Positions 44,838-58,017 of a stretch of DNA of 64,000 bases are shown piece by piece. The notes under the pieces are model-generated. The model worked only from the letters and a program-made list of their open reading frames with translations. It was not told the origin of the DNA and searched no databases. This stretch comes from Microbacterium sp. Root53 (GTDB taxonomy: Bacteria; Actinomycetota; Actinomycetes; Actinomycetales; Microbacteriaceae). Numbering within the stretch: position 1 is the stretch's first letter; each line of letters starts with the position of its first letter. The translations under genes were made by a program, and so were the position numbers. Where the stretch lies: positions 238,946 to 302,945 of the forward strand of contig NZ_LMFR01000001.1 in the NCBI RefSeq assembly GCF_001426925.1, given 5' to 3'.

Positions 44838-47417
44838 CTAGGCCAGGGCGGCGAGCCCGAGCTCGGCCGTGGAGGCCAGGCGCTCGTGGCGGGGGACGAC
44901 GCGGACCGTGTAGCCGAAGGGGCCCGCGCGGTCCACGCGCACGGTGCCCGCGAACGCGGTGCGTCCGCCCGAGTACTCGTCGCGCGGGCTCAGCGGGGCC
45001 GCTTGCACCGATGAGAGCTGGTCGTCGCCCTCGGCGCGGCCGTAGACCAGCTGCACCTCGACGTCGTCGGGGGTGAGGCCGCCCAGGGCGACGTGCGCGC
45101 TGACGGACAGCTCCGCGCCGACCTCGGCGAGCTCGTCCACGCCGCTCGACTCGACGTGCTCGATGCGCACGCCGCTCCACGCCTCGCGCACGCGGCGCTT
45201 CCACGTCGCGAGCTCGACCGCGCCGGAGTAGTCGCCGTCGAGCGCGCGCGCCGCCGTGGCGGCGGGGGCGTAGAGCTGCCCCACGTAGTCGCGCACCATG
45301 CGGGTGGCGAGAACCTTCGGCCCGAGCGACTCGAGCGTGTGCCGCATCATCTCCATCCACCGGACGGGCACGCCCTCGCCGCTGCGGTCGTAGAACCGCG
45401 GCGCGATCTCGCGCTCGAGCAGGTCGTACAGGGCGGCGGCCTCGAGGTCGTCGCGCTTGTCGGGGTCGTCGACGCCGTCGGCCGAGGGGATGGCCCAGCC
45501 GTTCTCGCCGTCGAACCACTCGTCCCACCAGCCGTCGAGGATCGACAGGTTCAGGCCGCCGTTGAGCGCGGCCTTCATACCGCTCGTGCCGCACGCCTCG
45601 TAGGGGCGCAGCGGGTTGTTCAGCCACACGTCGCAGCCGGGGTAGAGCTGCTGCGCCATGGCGATGTCGTAGTTCGGCAGGAACACGATGCGGTGCCGCA
45701 CCTCGGGGTCGTCCGCGAACCGCACCAGCTCCTGGATGAGCTTCTTGCCGCCGTCATCGGCGGGATGGGCCTTGCCGGCGATCACGAGCTGGATGGGGCG
45801 GTCGGGATCCAGCAGCAGGCTCTTCAGGCGGTGCGGGTCGCGCAGCATCAGGGTGAGCCGCTTGTACGACGGCACGCGGCGGGCGAAGCCGATCGTCAGC
45901 ACGTCGGGCGAGAGCACGTCGTCGATCCAGCCGAGCTCCGCCTCGACCGCGCCGCGGCGCCGCCACCCGTCGCGCAGGCGCGCGCGGGCGTCCTGCACGA
46001 GCCGCTCGCGCAGCTGGCGCTTGATCCCCCAGACGCGCGCGAACGGCACATCATCGATCGCGCGCGCGAACTCGGTCGGGTCGCCGTCGAGGTCGGCGCC
46101 CACCTCGGCGATGAGCTCGCGGAACTCGCGGGCGACCCACGTCGGCGAGTGCACGCCGTTCGTGATGGAGCCGATCGGGACCTCGGCCTCGTCGAACGCG
46201 GGCCACAGGCCGTTGAACATGCCGCGGCTGACGTGGCCGTGCAGCTGCGAGACGCCGTTGGCGCGCTGGCCGAGGCGGAAGCCCATCACGGCCATGTTGA
46301 ACATGCCCGGGTCGCCGCCCTCGTAGTCCTCGGCGCCGAGCGCGAGCACCCGGTCGGTCGGGACCCCCGGCAGCACGCCGCCCTCGGCCGCGAAGTACTG
46401 CTCGATCAGCGTGCGGGTGAAACGGTCGATGCCGGCGGGCACCGGGGTGTGCGTCGTGAACACCGTCGAGGCGCGCGCCATCTCGAGCGCGGCGTCGAAG
46501 CCGAGGCCCGGCCCGCCCGCGTCCGCCGCGGTCGTGAGCTCCCGGATGCGCTCCAGGCCCTGGAACCCGGCGTGGCCCTCGTTGGTGTGGTAGACCTCCG
46601 GCACGGGTGCGCCCGTGATGCGGCTGAACACGCGCAGCGCGCGCACGCCGCCGACGCCGAGCAGGATCTCCTGGCGCAGTCGGTGCTCGCTGCCGCCGCC
46701 GTAGAGGCGGTCGGTGACGTCGCTGAAGTGCTCGGGGTTCTGGTCGACATCGGTGTCGAGCATCAGCAGGGGCACGCGACCGACGCGCGCGACCCAGATC
46801 CGGGCGCGCAGGTCGGGGCCGCCGGGCATCGCGACCGAGATCATGGCGGGGGAGCCGTCCTCCTCCCGCAGGGCCGTGATCGGCATCTCGTCGGGGTCGA
46901 GCACCGGGTAGGACTCCTGCTGCCAGCCCTCGCGCGAGAGCGACTGCATGAAGTAGCCGTGCCGGTACAGCAGGCCGACGCCGATCACCGGCACGCCCAG
47001 GTCGCTCGCCGCCTTCAGGTGGTCGCCGGCCAGGATGCCCAGGCCGCCGGAGTACTGCGGCAGCGCGGCCGCGATCCCGAACTCGGGCGAGAAGTACGCG
47101 ATCGCGCGGGGTCCCTCGGGCACGCTCCGCTGGTACCAGAGGTCATCGGCGAGGTAGGCGCGCAGGTCGTCGCGCACGCGGCCCAGGCGCTCGAGGAAGG
47201 CGCCGTCCTGCGCCAGCTCGTCCAGCCGGGCGTTCGTGACGGAGCCGAGCACGCGGACCGGGTCCTGGGTGCGACGCCAGACCTCGGCGTCCACATGCGC
47301 GAACACGTCCTGGGTCTCGAGGTGCCAGCACCAGCGCAGGTTGCCGGCGAGCTCGCCGAGCGCGGCCAGCGGCTCGGGCAGGACGGGTCGGACGGTGAAT
47401 CGGCGGATGGCGCGCAT
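44838..47417 (-). CDS. glgP: Alpha-glucan phosphorylase GlgP
   Basis: Predicted 859-residue PLP-dependent phosphorylase that releases glucose 1-phosphate from alpha-1,4-glucan. It is of the bacterial/archaeal short type: N-terminal DUF3417 region (PVLPEPLAALGELAGNLRWC), then IAYFSPEFGIAAALPQYSGG, NEGHAGF, FTTHTPVPAG and GFARRVPSYKRLTL. The PLP lysine is in EACGTSGMKAALNGGLN. Starts at 47423 and 47417 are possible; TACCGT (47429-47424) lies exactly 6 bases before 47417, matching the leaderless pattern, so I use 47417. It is divergent from glgE and may be switched opposite to it. Confidence 0.94.
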   Translation of the reverse strand: MRAIRRFTVRPVLPEPLAALGELAGNLRWCWHLETQDVFAHVDAEVWRRTQDPVRVLGSVTNARLDELAQDGAFLERLGRVRDDLRAYLADDLWYQRSVPEGPRAIAYFSPEFGIAAALPQYSGGLGILAGDHLKAASDLGVPVIGVGLLYRHGYFMQSLSREGWQQESYPVLDPDEMPITALREEDGSPAMISVAMPGGPDLRARIWVARVGRVPLLMLDTDVDQNPEHFSDVTDRLYGGGSEHRLRQEILLGVGGVRALRVFSRITGAPVPEVYHTNEGHAGFQGLERIRELTTAADAGGPGLGFDAALEMARASTVFTTHTPVPAGIDRFTRTLIEQYFAAEGGVLPGVPTDRVLALGAEDYEGGDPGMFNMAVMGFRLGQRANGVSQLHGHVSRGMFNGLWPAFDEAEVPIGSITNGVHSPTWVAREFRELIAEVGADLDGDPTEFARAIDDVPFARVWGIKRQLRERLVQDARARLRDGWRRRGAVEAELGWIDDVLSPDVLTIGFARRVPSYKRLTLMLRDPHRLKSLLLDPDRPIQLVIAGKAHPADDGGKKLIQELVRFADDPEVRHRIVFLPNYDIAMAQQLYPGCDVWLNNPLRPYEACGTSGMKAALNGGLNLSILDGWWDEWFDGENGWAIPSADGVDDPDKRDDLEAAALYDLLEREIAPRFYDRSGEGVPVRWMEMMRHTLESLGPKVLATRMVRDYVGQLYAPAATAARALDGDYSGAVELATWKRRVREAWSGVRIEHVESSGVDELAEVGAELSVSAHVALGGLTPDDVEVQLVYGRAEGDDQLSSVQAAPLSPRDEYSGGRTAFAGTVRVDRAGPFGYTVRVVPRHERLASTAELGLAALA

Positions 47418-47582
47418 GCGCATACGGTACTGCCAGTCCGCGGCGCTCCCGTGCGCGCGAGGGTGACATCCGGATGAACGCGCGTCGGCATTCCGTGACG
47501 CGGCGTTACACCGAGGTGATCGAAACGCGCAAGGGACGCCGTGGAAGTGGCTCCGAGCCAGCGCTTGTGCCAAGTTGGGCAC

Positions 47583-49549
47583 ATGGTCGGACGCATTCCC
47601 GTCATCGATGTCCACCCCGTCGTCCACGGCGGCGCGCGACCCGCGAAGGCGACGGTCGGCGAGCCCCTGCCGGTGCGCGCGACCGTGTTCCGCGAGGGAC
47701 ACGACAAGCTGGGCGCCGAGGCCCTGCTGATCGGGCCGGACGGGGAGCGAAGGCCGCCGGTCCGGATGCGCGAGCTGGTCAAGGGCACCGACCGCTACGA
47801 GGCGTGGCTCACGCCCGACGCGGAGGGCGACTGGTCGTTCGAGGTGCGCGGGTTCTCCGATCCGCTCGCCACGTGGAACCACGACGCGGGCATCAAGATC
47901 CGCGCGGGTGTCGACGTCGAGCTGATGTTCCTCGAGGCGAAGCTTCTGCTCGAGCGGATCCGCGCCGAGGCGACCGACCCGCTCACGGCCGACGACGAGG
48001 CGGCGCTCACGGCGGCGTCCGACGCGGCGACCGACGAGGTCCGGCCGGTCGAGGCGCGCCTCGCGGTGCTGGAGGGCCCCGAGACGCAGGAGGTGTTCCG
48101 CCGGCACCCGCTGCGCGATCTGGTCACGGTGTCGGGTCCGTACCCGCTGTACGCCGACCGTCGCCGCGCCCTCACGGGCGCGTGGTACGAGTTCTTCCCG
48201 CGGTCCGAGGGCGCGCGGATCGACAAGCGCAACGGGCGCGTGATCAGCGGCACGTTCAAGACGGCCGTGAAGAGCCTCGACCGCGTTGCGGCCATGGGGT
48301 TCGACGTGCTCTACCTGCCGCCCATCCACCCGATCGGCGAGGTCAACCGCAAGGGCCCGAACAACACGCTCACGCCGGGCCCGCACGATCCGGGCTCCCC
48401 CTGGGCGATCGGCTCGAAGCACGGCGGCCACGACGCGATCCACCCGGATCTCGGCACGTTCGCGGACTTCGACCGCTTCGTGAAGCGCGCGAATAAGCTC
48501 GGGATCGAGGTCGCGCTCGACCTCGCGCTCCAGGCGGCCCCGGACCACCCGTGGGTGACCGAGCACCCGTCGTTCTTCCGGCACCGCGCGGACGGCTCCA
48601 TCGCCTATGCGGAGAATCCGCCGAAGAAGTACCAGGACATCTACCCGATCTACTTCGACGACGACTTCGACGGGATCCTCACCGAGGTCGAGCGCGTGGT
48701 GCGCCTGTGGATGTCGCACGGCGTGCGCGTGTTCCGCGTCGACAACCCGCACACCAAGCCGGTCATGTTCTGGGAGCAGCTGCTCCACCGCATCCGCGCG
48801 ACGGACCCCGACGTGATCTTCCTGTCCGAGGCGTTCACGCGGCCCGCCATGATGCACACGCTGGGCGCCGTCGGCTTCCACCAGTCGTACACGTACTTCA
48901 CGTGGCGGGTGGCCAAGGAGGAGATCGAGGACTACCTGCGCGAGGTGTCGAGCGAGAGCGACCACCTGATGCGCCCGAACTTCTGGGTGAACACCCCCGA
49001 CATCCTGCACGCGACGCTCCAGTACGGCGGGCCCGCGATGTTCGCGATCCGCGCCACGCTCGCGGCGCTGGCCGCCCCGTCCTGGGGCATGTACGCCGGC
49101 TACGAGCTGTTCGAGCACGTGGCCGTCAAGCCCGGCAGCGAGGAGTACCTCGACAGCGAGAAGTATCAGGTCCGGGTGCGCGACTGGGCCACCGCCGAGG
49201 CGTCGGGCAGGACGCTGATGCCCTATATCGGGAGGCTCAACGAGCTGCGCCGCGCGCATCCGGCGCTCGGGCTGCTGCGCAACCTGGTCGTGCACGCGAC
49301 CGACGACGACCACATGCTGTGCTTCTCGAAGACGCACGGCGACGACACGGTCATCGTGGTGATCAACCTCGACCCGCACGGCGCGCGCGAGACCACCGTC
49401 CACCTCGACCTCGAGGCGGCGGGCCTGCCCGAGCGATACCTGGTTCACGACGAACTGACGGGCGCCGAGTGGATCTGGGGATCCGACAACTACGTGCGTC
49501 TCGACCCGTCGGGCGACGTCGCGCACATCCTCACCGTGAGGAGGATCTG

Positions 49550-49550
<1 letters not shown>
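47583..49550 (+). CDS. glgE: Alpha-1,4-glucan:maltose-1-phosphate maltosyltransferase GlgE
   Basis: Predicted 655-residue GH13_3 enzyme that extends alpha-glucan using maltose 1-phosphate. The N-terminus [20 protein letters not shown] is typical. The nucleophile is Asp in [11 protein letters not shown] and the acid/base Glu in [21 protein letters not shown] and [16 protein letters not shown] are family hallmarks. ATG 47583 fits the family start; a GTG at 47541 adds 14 atypical residues. CAAGTT lies 6 bases before this ATG, so it may be leaderless. It overlaps treS by one base and heads glgE-treS-mak-glgB, the trehalose-to-glucan (GlgE) pathway. Confidence 0.96.
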
Positions 49551-51296
<1,746 letters not shown>

Positions 51297-51300
<4 letters not shown>

Positions 51301-52757
51301 GCGACATCCACGCACGCGGTGCGACGCCCGACGCCGAGATGCTCGAGGGCTACCTCGTGCGCACCCGGTGGTTCGGCGGCAAGGGGCGCCCGTTCCGGGT
51401 GTCCGACGTGCGGCCCCTCGCGGAACTCGCGCCCGCCGAGCACGGGCCGTCCGCGACCGTCTACCTGGTCACGGTCGACTACTCCGACGAGGAGGGCGGC
51501 ACCGAGCTGTACCAGGTGCCCCTCGCGGCCCACGAGCACCCGGAGGAGCGGATCGCGCACGCCCACGTCGGCACGATCGAGGTCGAGGGCCGCGTGCGCC
51601 ACCTCTACGACGCCGTGCACGACCGGGACGCCATGGCGCTGTGGCTGCGCGGCTTCACGTCGGCCGAGGAGTCCGGATGGGCCGACGCCGGCGGCCTGCG
51701 GTTCCGGCGCGTGCTCGGGACCGAGCCGCTGGATCCCGCGCTGCGGTCGGCGCCGCTGACGGGCGAGCAGTCCAACTCGTCGGTCAAGTTCGACGAGACC
51801 GCGATCATGAAGCTGTTCCGCAAGGTGACCCCGGGCGTGAACCCGGACATCGAGATCCATGCCGAGCTCACCCAGGGCGGCTCCGAGCAGATCGCCGACC
51901 TGTACGGCTGGATCGAGGTCGAGCTGGGTGAGGAGGAGCCGCGCGAGGTGCTGCAGCTGGCCATGCTGCAGCGATTCCTCCGCACGGCGACCGACGGCTT
52001 CGAGCTCGCGACCGGCAGCGTCCGCACCCTGCTCGCCCACCCCGAGCTGAGCGCCGGCGACTCGGGCGGCGACTTCGCCGGCGAGGCGGCGCGTCTCGGC
52101 GAGGCGCTCGCCGCCGTGCACGCCATGCTGCGCGCGCGCTTCCCCGCGGAGCGGCGCGGACCGGAGGCGGCCGCCGACCTCGCCAGGGCCATGACCGAAC
52201 GCCTGGATCGCGCCCTGCGCACCGTGCCTGAGCTCGAGCCGTTCGCGCCGCGCCTGCGCTCGGCGTACGACGCCGTGGCCGCGCTGCAGGGCCTCGACGT
52301 GCAGCGCGTGCACGGCGACCTGCATCTCGGCCAGACGCTGCGGACCTCGCACGGGTGGAAGATCGTCGACTTCGAGGGCGAGCCCGGGCGGCCGTTCGCG
52401 GAGCGCGCCCTGCCGGACTCGCCGTGGCGCGACGTCGCCGGCATGCTGCGCTCGTTCGACTACGCCCCCGGCGTGGTCGAGATGACCACCGCCACCCCCG
52501 GCGACCCCGGGGATCCGCGCGAGGAGTCGCTGCGCGCCGAACGCGCGCGCGAGTGGTCGCAGCGCGCCCGCGCCCACTTACTCGAGGCCTACATCGCCGC
52601 TCTCGGCGCCGAGGCCGGCCTCGAGAGCGAGCGCGGCGTCCTCCTCGACGCGTACGTGGCCGACAAGGCCGTGTACGAGGCCGTGTACGAGAAGCGCAAT
52701 CGGCCGTCGTGGACGGCGATCCCGCTGGCCGCGCTGTCCCAGATCGGAGCATCATGA
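51297..52757 (+). CDS. mak: Maltokinase
   Basis: Predicted 486-residue enzyme that phosphorylates maltose to maltose 1-phosphate with ATP, feeding GlgE. The N-terminal cap has [12 protein letters not shown], typical of Mak/Pep2. The kinase-like part has [20 protein letters not shown], the catalytic loop [11 protein letters not shown] (Asp) and the metal-binding [12 protein letters not shown] at 51297 overlaps the treS stop (GTGA), and its own stop overlaps glgB (ATGA). It is intact although treS upstream is broken, so maltose would have to come from elsewhere, for instance from glucan or imported sugar. Confidence 0.94.
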
Positions 52758-54988
52758 CGTCCCCCCAGGTCCTGCCCGTCGACACCGCCACGCTCGCGGC
52801 CATCGCCGCCGGCGAGCACCACGACGCGCACTCGGTGCTGGGTCCGCACCCCCACGACGGCGCCGTGACGATCCGCGTGCTGAAGCCCCTCGCGTCGTCG
52901 GTCGTGGTCAAGTACCGCACGCCGCCCACGCGCAAGGCCCCCGACGGCTGGGCCGAGCTCGAGCTGCAGCACGAGCACGAGGGCATCTGGGCGGGTGCCC
53001 TGCCGCTGCCTCCGGGAGCCCCGGCAGACGACGTGCCGCCGTACCGGGTGGTCACGTCGTACGGCGAGGGCGAGTCGCGGGTGACGAACGAGAAGGACGA
53101 CCCGTACCGCTTCCTGCCGACCCTCGGCGAGATGGACCTGCACCTGATCGGCGAGGGCCGCCACGAGGCCCTGTGGCGCGTGCTGGGTGCGCACGTCCAC
53201 CGCTACGAGGGGTGGGGCGAGGCGCCGGACGTGACCGGCACCGCGTTCGCCGTCTGGGCGCCGCGCGCCCGCGCCGTGCGGGTCAAGGCCGACTTCAACC
53301 ACTGGGACGGCCGCGAGCACCCGATGCGCAGCCTGGGGTCCTCGGGCATCTGGGAGCTTTTCGTCCCCGACGTGGGCGCCGGCACCCGGTACAAGTACCA
53401 GATCCTCGGCGCCGACGGGGTGTGGCGCGAGAAGGCCGACCCGATGGCGCAGTACGCGGAGCAGCCGCCGCTGACGGCCTCGGTCGTGCACGAGTCGCAC
53501 TACCAGTGGGGCGACCAGGAGTGGCTCGAGCGCCGCGCCGCCGAGGCGGGCCGCGGCCACACGGACCGGCCGATGTCGATCTACGAGGTGCACCTGGGCT
53601 CGTGGCGGCGCGACAAGTCGTACGCGCAGCTGGCCGAGGAGCTCGTCGGCTACGTGCAGGACCTCGGCTTCACGCACGTGGAGTTCATGCCCGTGATGCA
53701 GCACCCGTTCGGCGGGTCGTGGGGCTACCACGTCACGTCGTACTACGCGGCCGACAGCCGTTTCGGCGATCCGGACGGCCTGCGCCACCTGATCGACCGG
53801 CTGCACCAGGCCGGGATCGGCGTCATCCTCGACTGGGTGCCCGGCCACTTCGCGACCGACGAGTGGGCGCTCGCGCGCTTCGACGGCGCGCCGCTGTACG
53901 AGGACCCCAACCCCCAGCGCGGCTGGCACAAGGAGTGGGGCTCCCACATCTTCGACTTCGGCAACCCGCCGGTGCGCAACTTCCTGTACGCCAACGCGGT
54001 GTACTGGCTCGAGGAGTTCCACGCCGACGGCCTGCGCGTGGACGGCGTCGCGTCGATGCTGTACCTGGACTACGCGCGCCAGCCGGGGGAGTGGACGCCG
54101 AACATCCACGGCGGTCACGAGAACCTCGAGGCCGTGCAGTTCCTGCAGGAGATGAACGCCACGGTCTACAAGCGCGCGCCCGGCGTGGTGACCATCGCGG
54201 AGGAGTCGACCTCGTGGCCGGGCGTCACGAAGCCCACGTCCCAGGGCGGGCTCGGCTTCGGGTTCAAGTGGAACATGGGCTGGATGCACGACACCCTCGG
54301 CTACATCGGCCGCGACCCCGTGCACCGCTCGTACCACCACCACGACATGACCTTCGCGCTGACGTACGCGTGGTCGGAGAACTACGTGCTGCCGATCTCG
54401 CACGACGAGGTCGTGCACGGCAAGGGGTCGCTGCTGCGCAAGGCGCCGGGCGATCGCTGGCGGCAGCTCGCCACGCTGCGGGCGTACCTCGCGTTCATGT
54501 GGGCGCATCCCGGCAAGCAGCTGCTGTTCATGGGCAGCGAGTTCGGCCAGGAGTCGGAGTGGGCCGAGTCGCGCGAGCTCGACTGGTGGCTGCTCGACCT
54601 GCCCGACCACCGCGGCGTGCACCACGCGATGCGCGACATCAACGCCCGCTACCGCGAGACCCCCGCGCTGTGGACCCTGGACAACGACCCGGCCGGCTTC
54701 GAGTGGCTGGTGGCCGACGACGCGCACGCGGGCGTGTACGCGTTCGCGCGCCGCGACGGACACGGCTCGGTGCTGGTCAGCGTCAGCAACTTCTCCGCGG
54801 TCCCGCACACCCAGTACCGCCTGCGTTTCCCGTCGCTCGGCGCCTGGGACGAGGTGCTCAACACCGACGCCGACCAGTACGGTGGATCGGGAGTCGGCAA
54901 CCTCGGTCGCGTCGAGGTGCCCGAGGACGGCCACGCGAACGTCGCGCTGCCGCCGCTCGGCACGGTCTGGTTCCGCTACGCGGGCTGA
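52754..54988 (+). CDS. glgB: 1,4-alpha-glucan branching enzyme GlgB
   Basis: Predicted 744-residue GH13_9 enzyme forming alpha-1,6 branches. Two N-terminal beta domains ([40 protein letters not shown]) precede the barrel. Motifs are [17 protein letters not shown], the nucleophile in [15 protein letters not shown], Glu in [13 protein letters not shown] and [14 protein letters not shown]. The ATG overlaps the mak stop by 4 bp. It is the last gene of the GlgE operon and is followed by a strong terminator. Confidence 0.97.
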   Translation: MTSPQVLPVDTATLAAIAAGEHHDAHSVLGPHPHDGAVTIRVLKPLASSVVVKYRTPPTRKAPDGWAELELQHEHEGIWAGALPLPPGAPADDVPPYRVVTSYGEGESRVTNEKDDPYRFLPTLGEMDLHLIGEGRHEALWRVLGAHVHRYEGWGEAPDVTGTAFAVWAPRARAVRVKADFNHWDGREHPMRSLGSSGIWELFVPDVGAGTRYKYQILGADGVWREKADPMAQYAEQPPLTASVVHESHYQWGDQEWLERRAAEAGRGHTDRPMSIYEVHLGSWRRDKSYAQLAEELVGYVQDLGFTHVEFMPVMQHPFGGSWGYHVTSYYAADSRFGDPDGLRHLIDRLHQAGIGVILDWVPGHFATDEWALARFDGAPLYEDPNPQRGWHKEWGSHIFDFGNPPVRNFLYANAVYWLEEFHADGLRVDGVASMLYLDYARQPGEWTPNIHGGHENLEAVQFLQEMNATVYKRAPGVVTIAEESTSWPGVTKPTSQGGLGFGFKWNMGWMHDTLGYIGRDPVHRSYHHHDMTFALTYAWSENYVLPISHDEVVHGKGSLLRKAPGDRWRQLATLRAYLAFMWAHPGKQLLFMGSEFGQESEWAESRELDWWLLDLPDHRGVHHAMRDINARYRETPALWTLDNDPAGFEWLVADDAHAGVYAFARRDGHGSVLVSVSNFSAVPHTQYRLRFPSLGAWDEVLNTDADQYGGSGVGNLGRVEVPEDGHANVALPPLGTVWFRYAG

Positions 54989-54999
54989 TCAGGACGAAG

Positions 55000-55039
55000 A
55001 AGAGGCCCGCCGCGTCGATCAGGACGCGGCGGGCCTCTT
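55000..55039. terminator. Bidirectional terminator between glgB and the alpha-glucosidase gene
   Basis: Perfect 17-base arms (55000-55016 and 55023-55039) with loop GATCAG lie between the convergent stops. Confidence 0.92.
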
Positions 55040-55053
55040 CTCGCTGCGGCGGG

Positions 55054-56745
55054 TCAGCTCGCGCGGAGCCAGGCCGTCGCGGCGCCGGGCAGGCGGTCGC
55101 CGTCGAGCGGCGCGCTGCTCAGCAGCACCTCGCCGTCCGGCAGGGCCGCCGGCTCGTCGCCGAAGTTCGTCACGCAGACCCAGCCGTTCGGCCGAGCGAA
55201 CGCCAGCACGTCTCCGCGCGTGAACTCCTCCAGCCACTCCAGGCGCTCGGCGGACTGAAGACTCCGCCGCAGCCGCAGCGCCTCGCGGTACAGCGAGAGC
55301 GTCGAGGCCGGATCCCCGTCCTGCGCCTCCACCGACGACGCGCCGAACCACTCGGGCTGGGGCAGGTGCGCGCCGTCGTCGCCGAAGCCGAACGACGAGC
55401 CGGTCGTGGTCCACGGCAGCGGCACGCGGCATCCGTCGCGGCCCTTGTCGACGCCCGGGCTGCGGAAGTAGGTCGGATCCTGCCGCGCCTCGTCGGGCAG
55501 GTCGCCGACCTCGTGCAGGCCCAGCTCCTCGCCCTGGTAGAGGTACGCGGAGCCGGGCAGCGCGAGCTCGAACAGGGTCGCGGCGCGGGCGCGTCGCAGC
55601 CCGAGGTCGCGGTCGAGCGCCTCCTCCGGAGCGCCCGCGAGGATCCAGGCGCGGCCCTGCTTGTCCTCGGACTCGGTGCTGCCGACGGGCTTGTCGAGAG
55701 GCGGCAGTCCGTAGCGGGTCGCGTGGCGGACGACGTCGTGGTTGGACAGCACCCACGTCGACGAGGAACCCGAGATGCCGGCGAGCTCGAGGCTGTCGTC
55801 GACCACCTCGCGGAACGCCTGCGCCTCGAACTCGGCGGTCAGCAGGTCGAACTCGAAGGCCTGGCCGAGGCCCTCCGGGCTGGCGTAGCGGGGCCGGCGG
55901 TGCCGCTCGACCCACGCCTCGGCGACAGCCGTGCGCGGCGGCGAGTACGAGTCGAACACCTTGCGCCACTCGGCGTAGATCTCGTGCACCTCGTCGCGGT
56001 CCCAGATCGGGTGGTCGCCGCCGCGCGCGATGGCCTCGAGCTGCGCCTTGCTCGGCAGCGGCTCCGTGAGGTCCTTCGTGAGCGCGTGCGCCACGTCGAC
56101 GCGGAAGCCGTCGACGCCGCGATCAGCCCAGAACCGCAGGGTGTGCAGGAAGTCGGCGCGCACCTCGTGGTTCGACCAGTCGAAGTCGGGCTGCTCCGGC
56201 GCGAACAGGTGCAGGTACCACTGGCCGTCCGGCACGCGCGTCCACGCCGGGCCGCCGAACAGGCTCTCCCAGTCGGTGGGCGGCTCGCCGCCGCCGGGGC
56301 CCTTGCCGTCGCGGAAGATGTACCGGGCGCGCTCCGGGCTGCCGGGGCCGGCGGCCAGCGCCGCCTGAAACCACTCGTGCTGGTCGGAGGAGTGGTTCGG
56401 CACGATGTCGACCACGACCCGGATGTCCTCCGCGTGCAGGGCCGCGACCATCTCGTCGAACTCGTCGAGCGTGCCGATCCGCGGGTCGACGTCGCGGTAG
56501 TCGGCCACGTCGTAGCCGCCGTCCGCGAGCGCCGACGGGTAGAACGGGCTCAGCCACACGGCGTCGATCCCGAGTGAGGCGAGGTACGGCACGCGCGAGA
56601 TGATGCCGCGCAGATCGCCGATCCCGTCGCCGTTCGCGTCGGCGAACGACCGGGGGTAGATCTGATAGACGGTGGCCTGACGCCACCAGTCGGCGGGGGT
56701 GTCGAGCGGGCGCTCGTGAGGGTGGGCTGCGGACGCGGCGGTCAT
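55054..56745 (-). CDS. Alpha-glucosidase (GH13, oligo-1,6-glucosidase-like)
   Basis: Predicted 563-residue cytoplasmic glycosidase. It begins [20 protein letters not shown] and has [11 protein letters not shown], the nucleophile Asp in [14 protein letters not shown], Glu in [10 protein letters not shown] and Asp in [16 protein letters not shown]. The calcium/loop region [13 protein letters not shown] is typical of GH13 subfamilies that cleave maltose, isomaltose or sucrose-type sugars. GGGAG precedes the ATG at 56745. It is convergent with glgB and probably finishes breakdown of short alpha-glucans to glucose. The linkage preference cannot be judged by eye. Confidence 0.93.
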   Translation of the reverse strand: MTAASAAHPHERPLDTPADWWRQATVYQIYPRSFADANGDGIGDLRGIISRVPYLASLGIDAVWLSPFYPSALADGGYDVADYRDVDPRIGTLDEFDEMVAALHAEDIRVVVDIVPNHSSDQHEWFQAALAAGPGSPERARYIFRDGKGPGGGEPPTDWESLFGGPAWTRVPDGQWYLHLFAPEQPDFDWSNHEVRADFLHTLRFWADRGVDGFRVDVAHALTKDLTEPLPSKAQLEAIARGGDHPIWDRDEVHEIYAEWRKVFDSYSPPRTAVAEAWVERHRRPRYASPEGLGQAFEFDLLTAEFEAQAFREVVDDSLELAGISGSSSTWVLSNHDVVRHATRYGLPPLDKPVGSTESEDKQGRAWILAGAPEEALDRDLGLRRARAATLFELALPGSAYLYQGEELGLHEVGDLPDEARQDPTYFRSPGVDKGRDGCRVPLPWTTTGSSFGFGDDGAHLPQPEWFGASSVEAQDGDPASTLSLYREALRLRRSLQSAERLEWLEEFTRGDVLAFARPNGWVCVTNFGDEPAALPDGEVLLSSAPLDGDRLPGAATAWLRAS

Positions 56746-56831
56746 TCTCTGCTCCCGACGATCGGCTGACGGTGTGTGATCGAGTCTCCGGCATGCGGCG
56801 CCGGAACGGGCGGATCGGCCCGGGCACAGCG

Positions 56832-56861
56832 GAACGCCCGCCGCATGTGCGACGGGCGTTC
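56832..56861. terminator. Stem-loop downstream of the GlsB/YeaQ-like gene
   Basis: GAACGCCCG (56832-56840) pairs with CGGGCGTTC (56853-56861), and the inner CGCA pairs with TGCG. It lies in the 235-base gap between two minus-strand genes and probably terminates the upstream one. Otherwise that gap holds nothing I can name. Confidence 0.7.
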
Positions 56862-56980
56862 TACGTTTCCGGGAACCATCCCCTCCGGGGCCGGCCCGCG
56901 AGGTGCGGGATCTGGTGGCTCGTGAAGGGATGTTCCCCTTTCGGTCGGACGCGAGGGAGGGGTGCGGCCGACGTCCGAGG

Positions 56981-57250
56981 TCACCGGGTCGTCTTGTTGC
57001 GACCGGTGATCAGGCCCCAGATCAGCAGCACGATGATCGCACCGCCGATGGCCAGGAGCCAGGTGGAGAGGTCCCAGAAGTTCTCCAGCCCGACACCGAA
57101 GATGGCCGATCCGAGCCAGCCTCCCAGGATGGCGCCGACGACTCCGAGAAGAAGTGTGACGAGCCATCCGCCACCCTGCCGCCCGGGCAGGATCGCCTTC
57201 GCGATCGCGCCGGCGATGAGTCCGAGGATGATGAATGCGATGAAGCCCAT
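56981..57250 (-). CDS. GlsB/YeaQ/YmgE family membrane protein
   Basis: Predicted 89-residue protein of the transglycosylase-associated family, with three glycine-rich membrane segments (MGFIAFIILGLIAGAIAKAI, WLVTLLLGVVGAILGGWLGS, WLLAIGGAIIVLLIWGLITG) and the conserved LPGRQGGG between the first two. The function is not established despite the family name; homologues are often stress-induced. GGAAGGGAG precedes the ATG at 57250. Confidence 0.92.
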   Translation of the reverse strand: MGFIAFIILGLIAGAIAKAILPGRQGGGWLVTLLLGVVGAILGGWLGSAIFGVGLENFWDLSTWLLAIGGAIIVLLIWGLITGRNKTTR

Positions 57251-57397
57251 GACGCGCTCCCTTCCTGCGGGGATCTCCCGCTGAATCCAATGTACGAGCG
57301 CACGCGAATACGCCTGAGGGGCTTGACATGGGCTGGGAATGTGCGCTTATGCGTTCCGCTGACTGGGAGGAGCGGGGCCCGGAGCGGGTCTCAGGTC

Positions 57398-57988
57398 TCA
57401 GGCGGGGCCGAGGCGCAGCACGCCGGGCGTCTCCGCGACGCGCAGATCGTCCACGATGCGCACCGTGCGGGCCAGCACGTCGACCGATCCGAGCACGGTT
57501 CGGAAGCGCTCACGGTCGCCGCCCACGGCCGTGACCGTCACGAAGTGCGCGCCCGTGTCCCACGTGTACTCCGCGAAGGGCGGCGTGCCGGCGCCCGCGG
57601 GCGCGTCGATCACCAGGCGCTCGCCCATCCCGAGATACGCGCCGCGGAACGGCTCGGTGTCGTCGTATTCCATGGGCCGCATGGCGCGCGCCGCGCGCAG
57701 CTGCGGCGTGACCTGGTGGACCTGCGCCGTCACGACCAGCAGGTCGGGCTCGTCCTTCCACACCCAGGCCAGCAGCTTGCCGTCGGCGCGGCGCATCAGC
57801 AGGGGAGCGGCCTGGCTGATCGTCCACGCGAGCAGCCCGCTGCCGCGGCCCTGCCCGCCGATCATCCGGCTGCCGTGGCCGAGGAGCATGCGGATCGCGG
57901 CCTTGCGGTGCCGGCGGCCCCGCAGCCCGAGCGAGCCGGTGACGGCCACCCAGCGCGCGGGATCGGCGTCGGCCTGCAGTCGGGTCAT
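57398..57988 (-). CDS. Hypothetical protein
   Basis: Predicted 196-residue protein of unknown function, without a signal peptide or membrane helix. The second half is beta-strand-rich (DLLVVTAQVHQVTPQLRAAR, GAHFVTVTAVGGDRERFRTV), ending in VRIVDDLRVAETPGVLRLG. It contains MLLGHGSRMIGGQGRGSGL, a Gly-rich loop. The ATG at 57988 is exactly 6 bases after TACGCT (58000-57995) on the minus strand, so it is probably leaderless. It is divergent from apt by 29 bases. Confidence 0.7.
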   Translation of the reverse strand: MTRLQADADPARWVAVTGSLGLRGRRHRKAAIRMLLGHGSRMIGGQGRGSGLLAWTISQAAPLLMRRADGKLLAWVWKDEPDLLVVTAQVHQVTPQLRAARAMRPMEYDDTEPFRGAYLGMGERLVIDAPAGAGTPPFAEYTWDTGAHFVTVTAVGGDRERFRTVLGSVDVLARTVRIVDDLRVAETPGVLRLGPA

Positions 57989-58017
57989 GGATCCAGCGTA
58001 TGGGGGAGGATGGACGC

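Noticed and set aside
45093..47477. 794-codon plus-strand open frame opposite glgP
   Set aside because: Low-complexity Arg/Ala/Glu/His translation; GlgP motifs are on the other strand.
52589..54934. 781-codon minus-strand open frame opposite glgB
   Set aside because: Shadow frame; glgB has full catalytic motifs and is coupled to mak.
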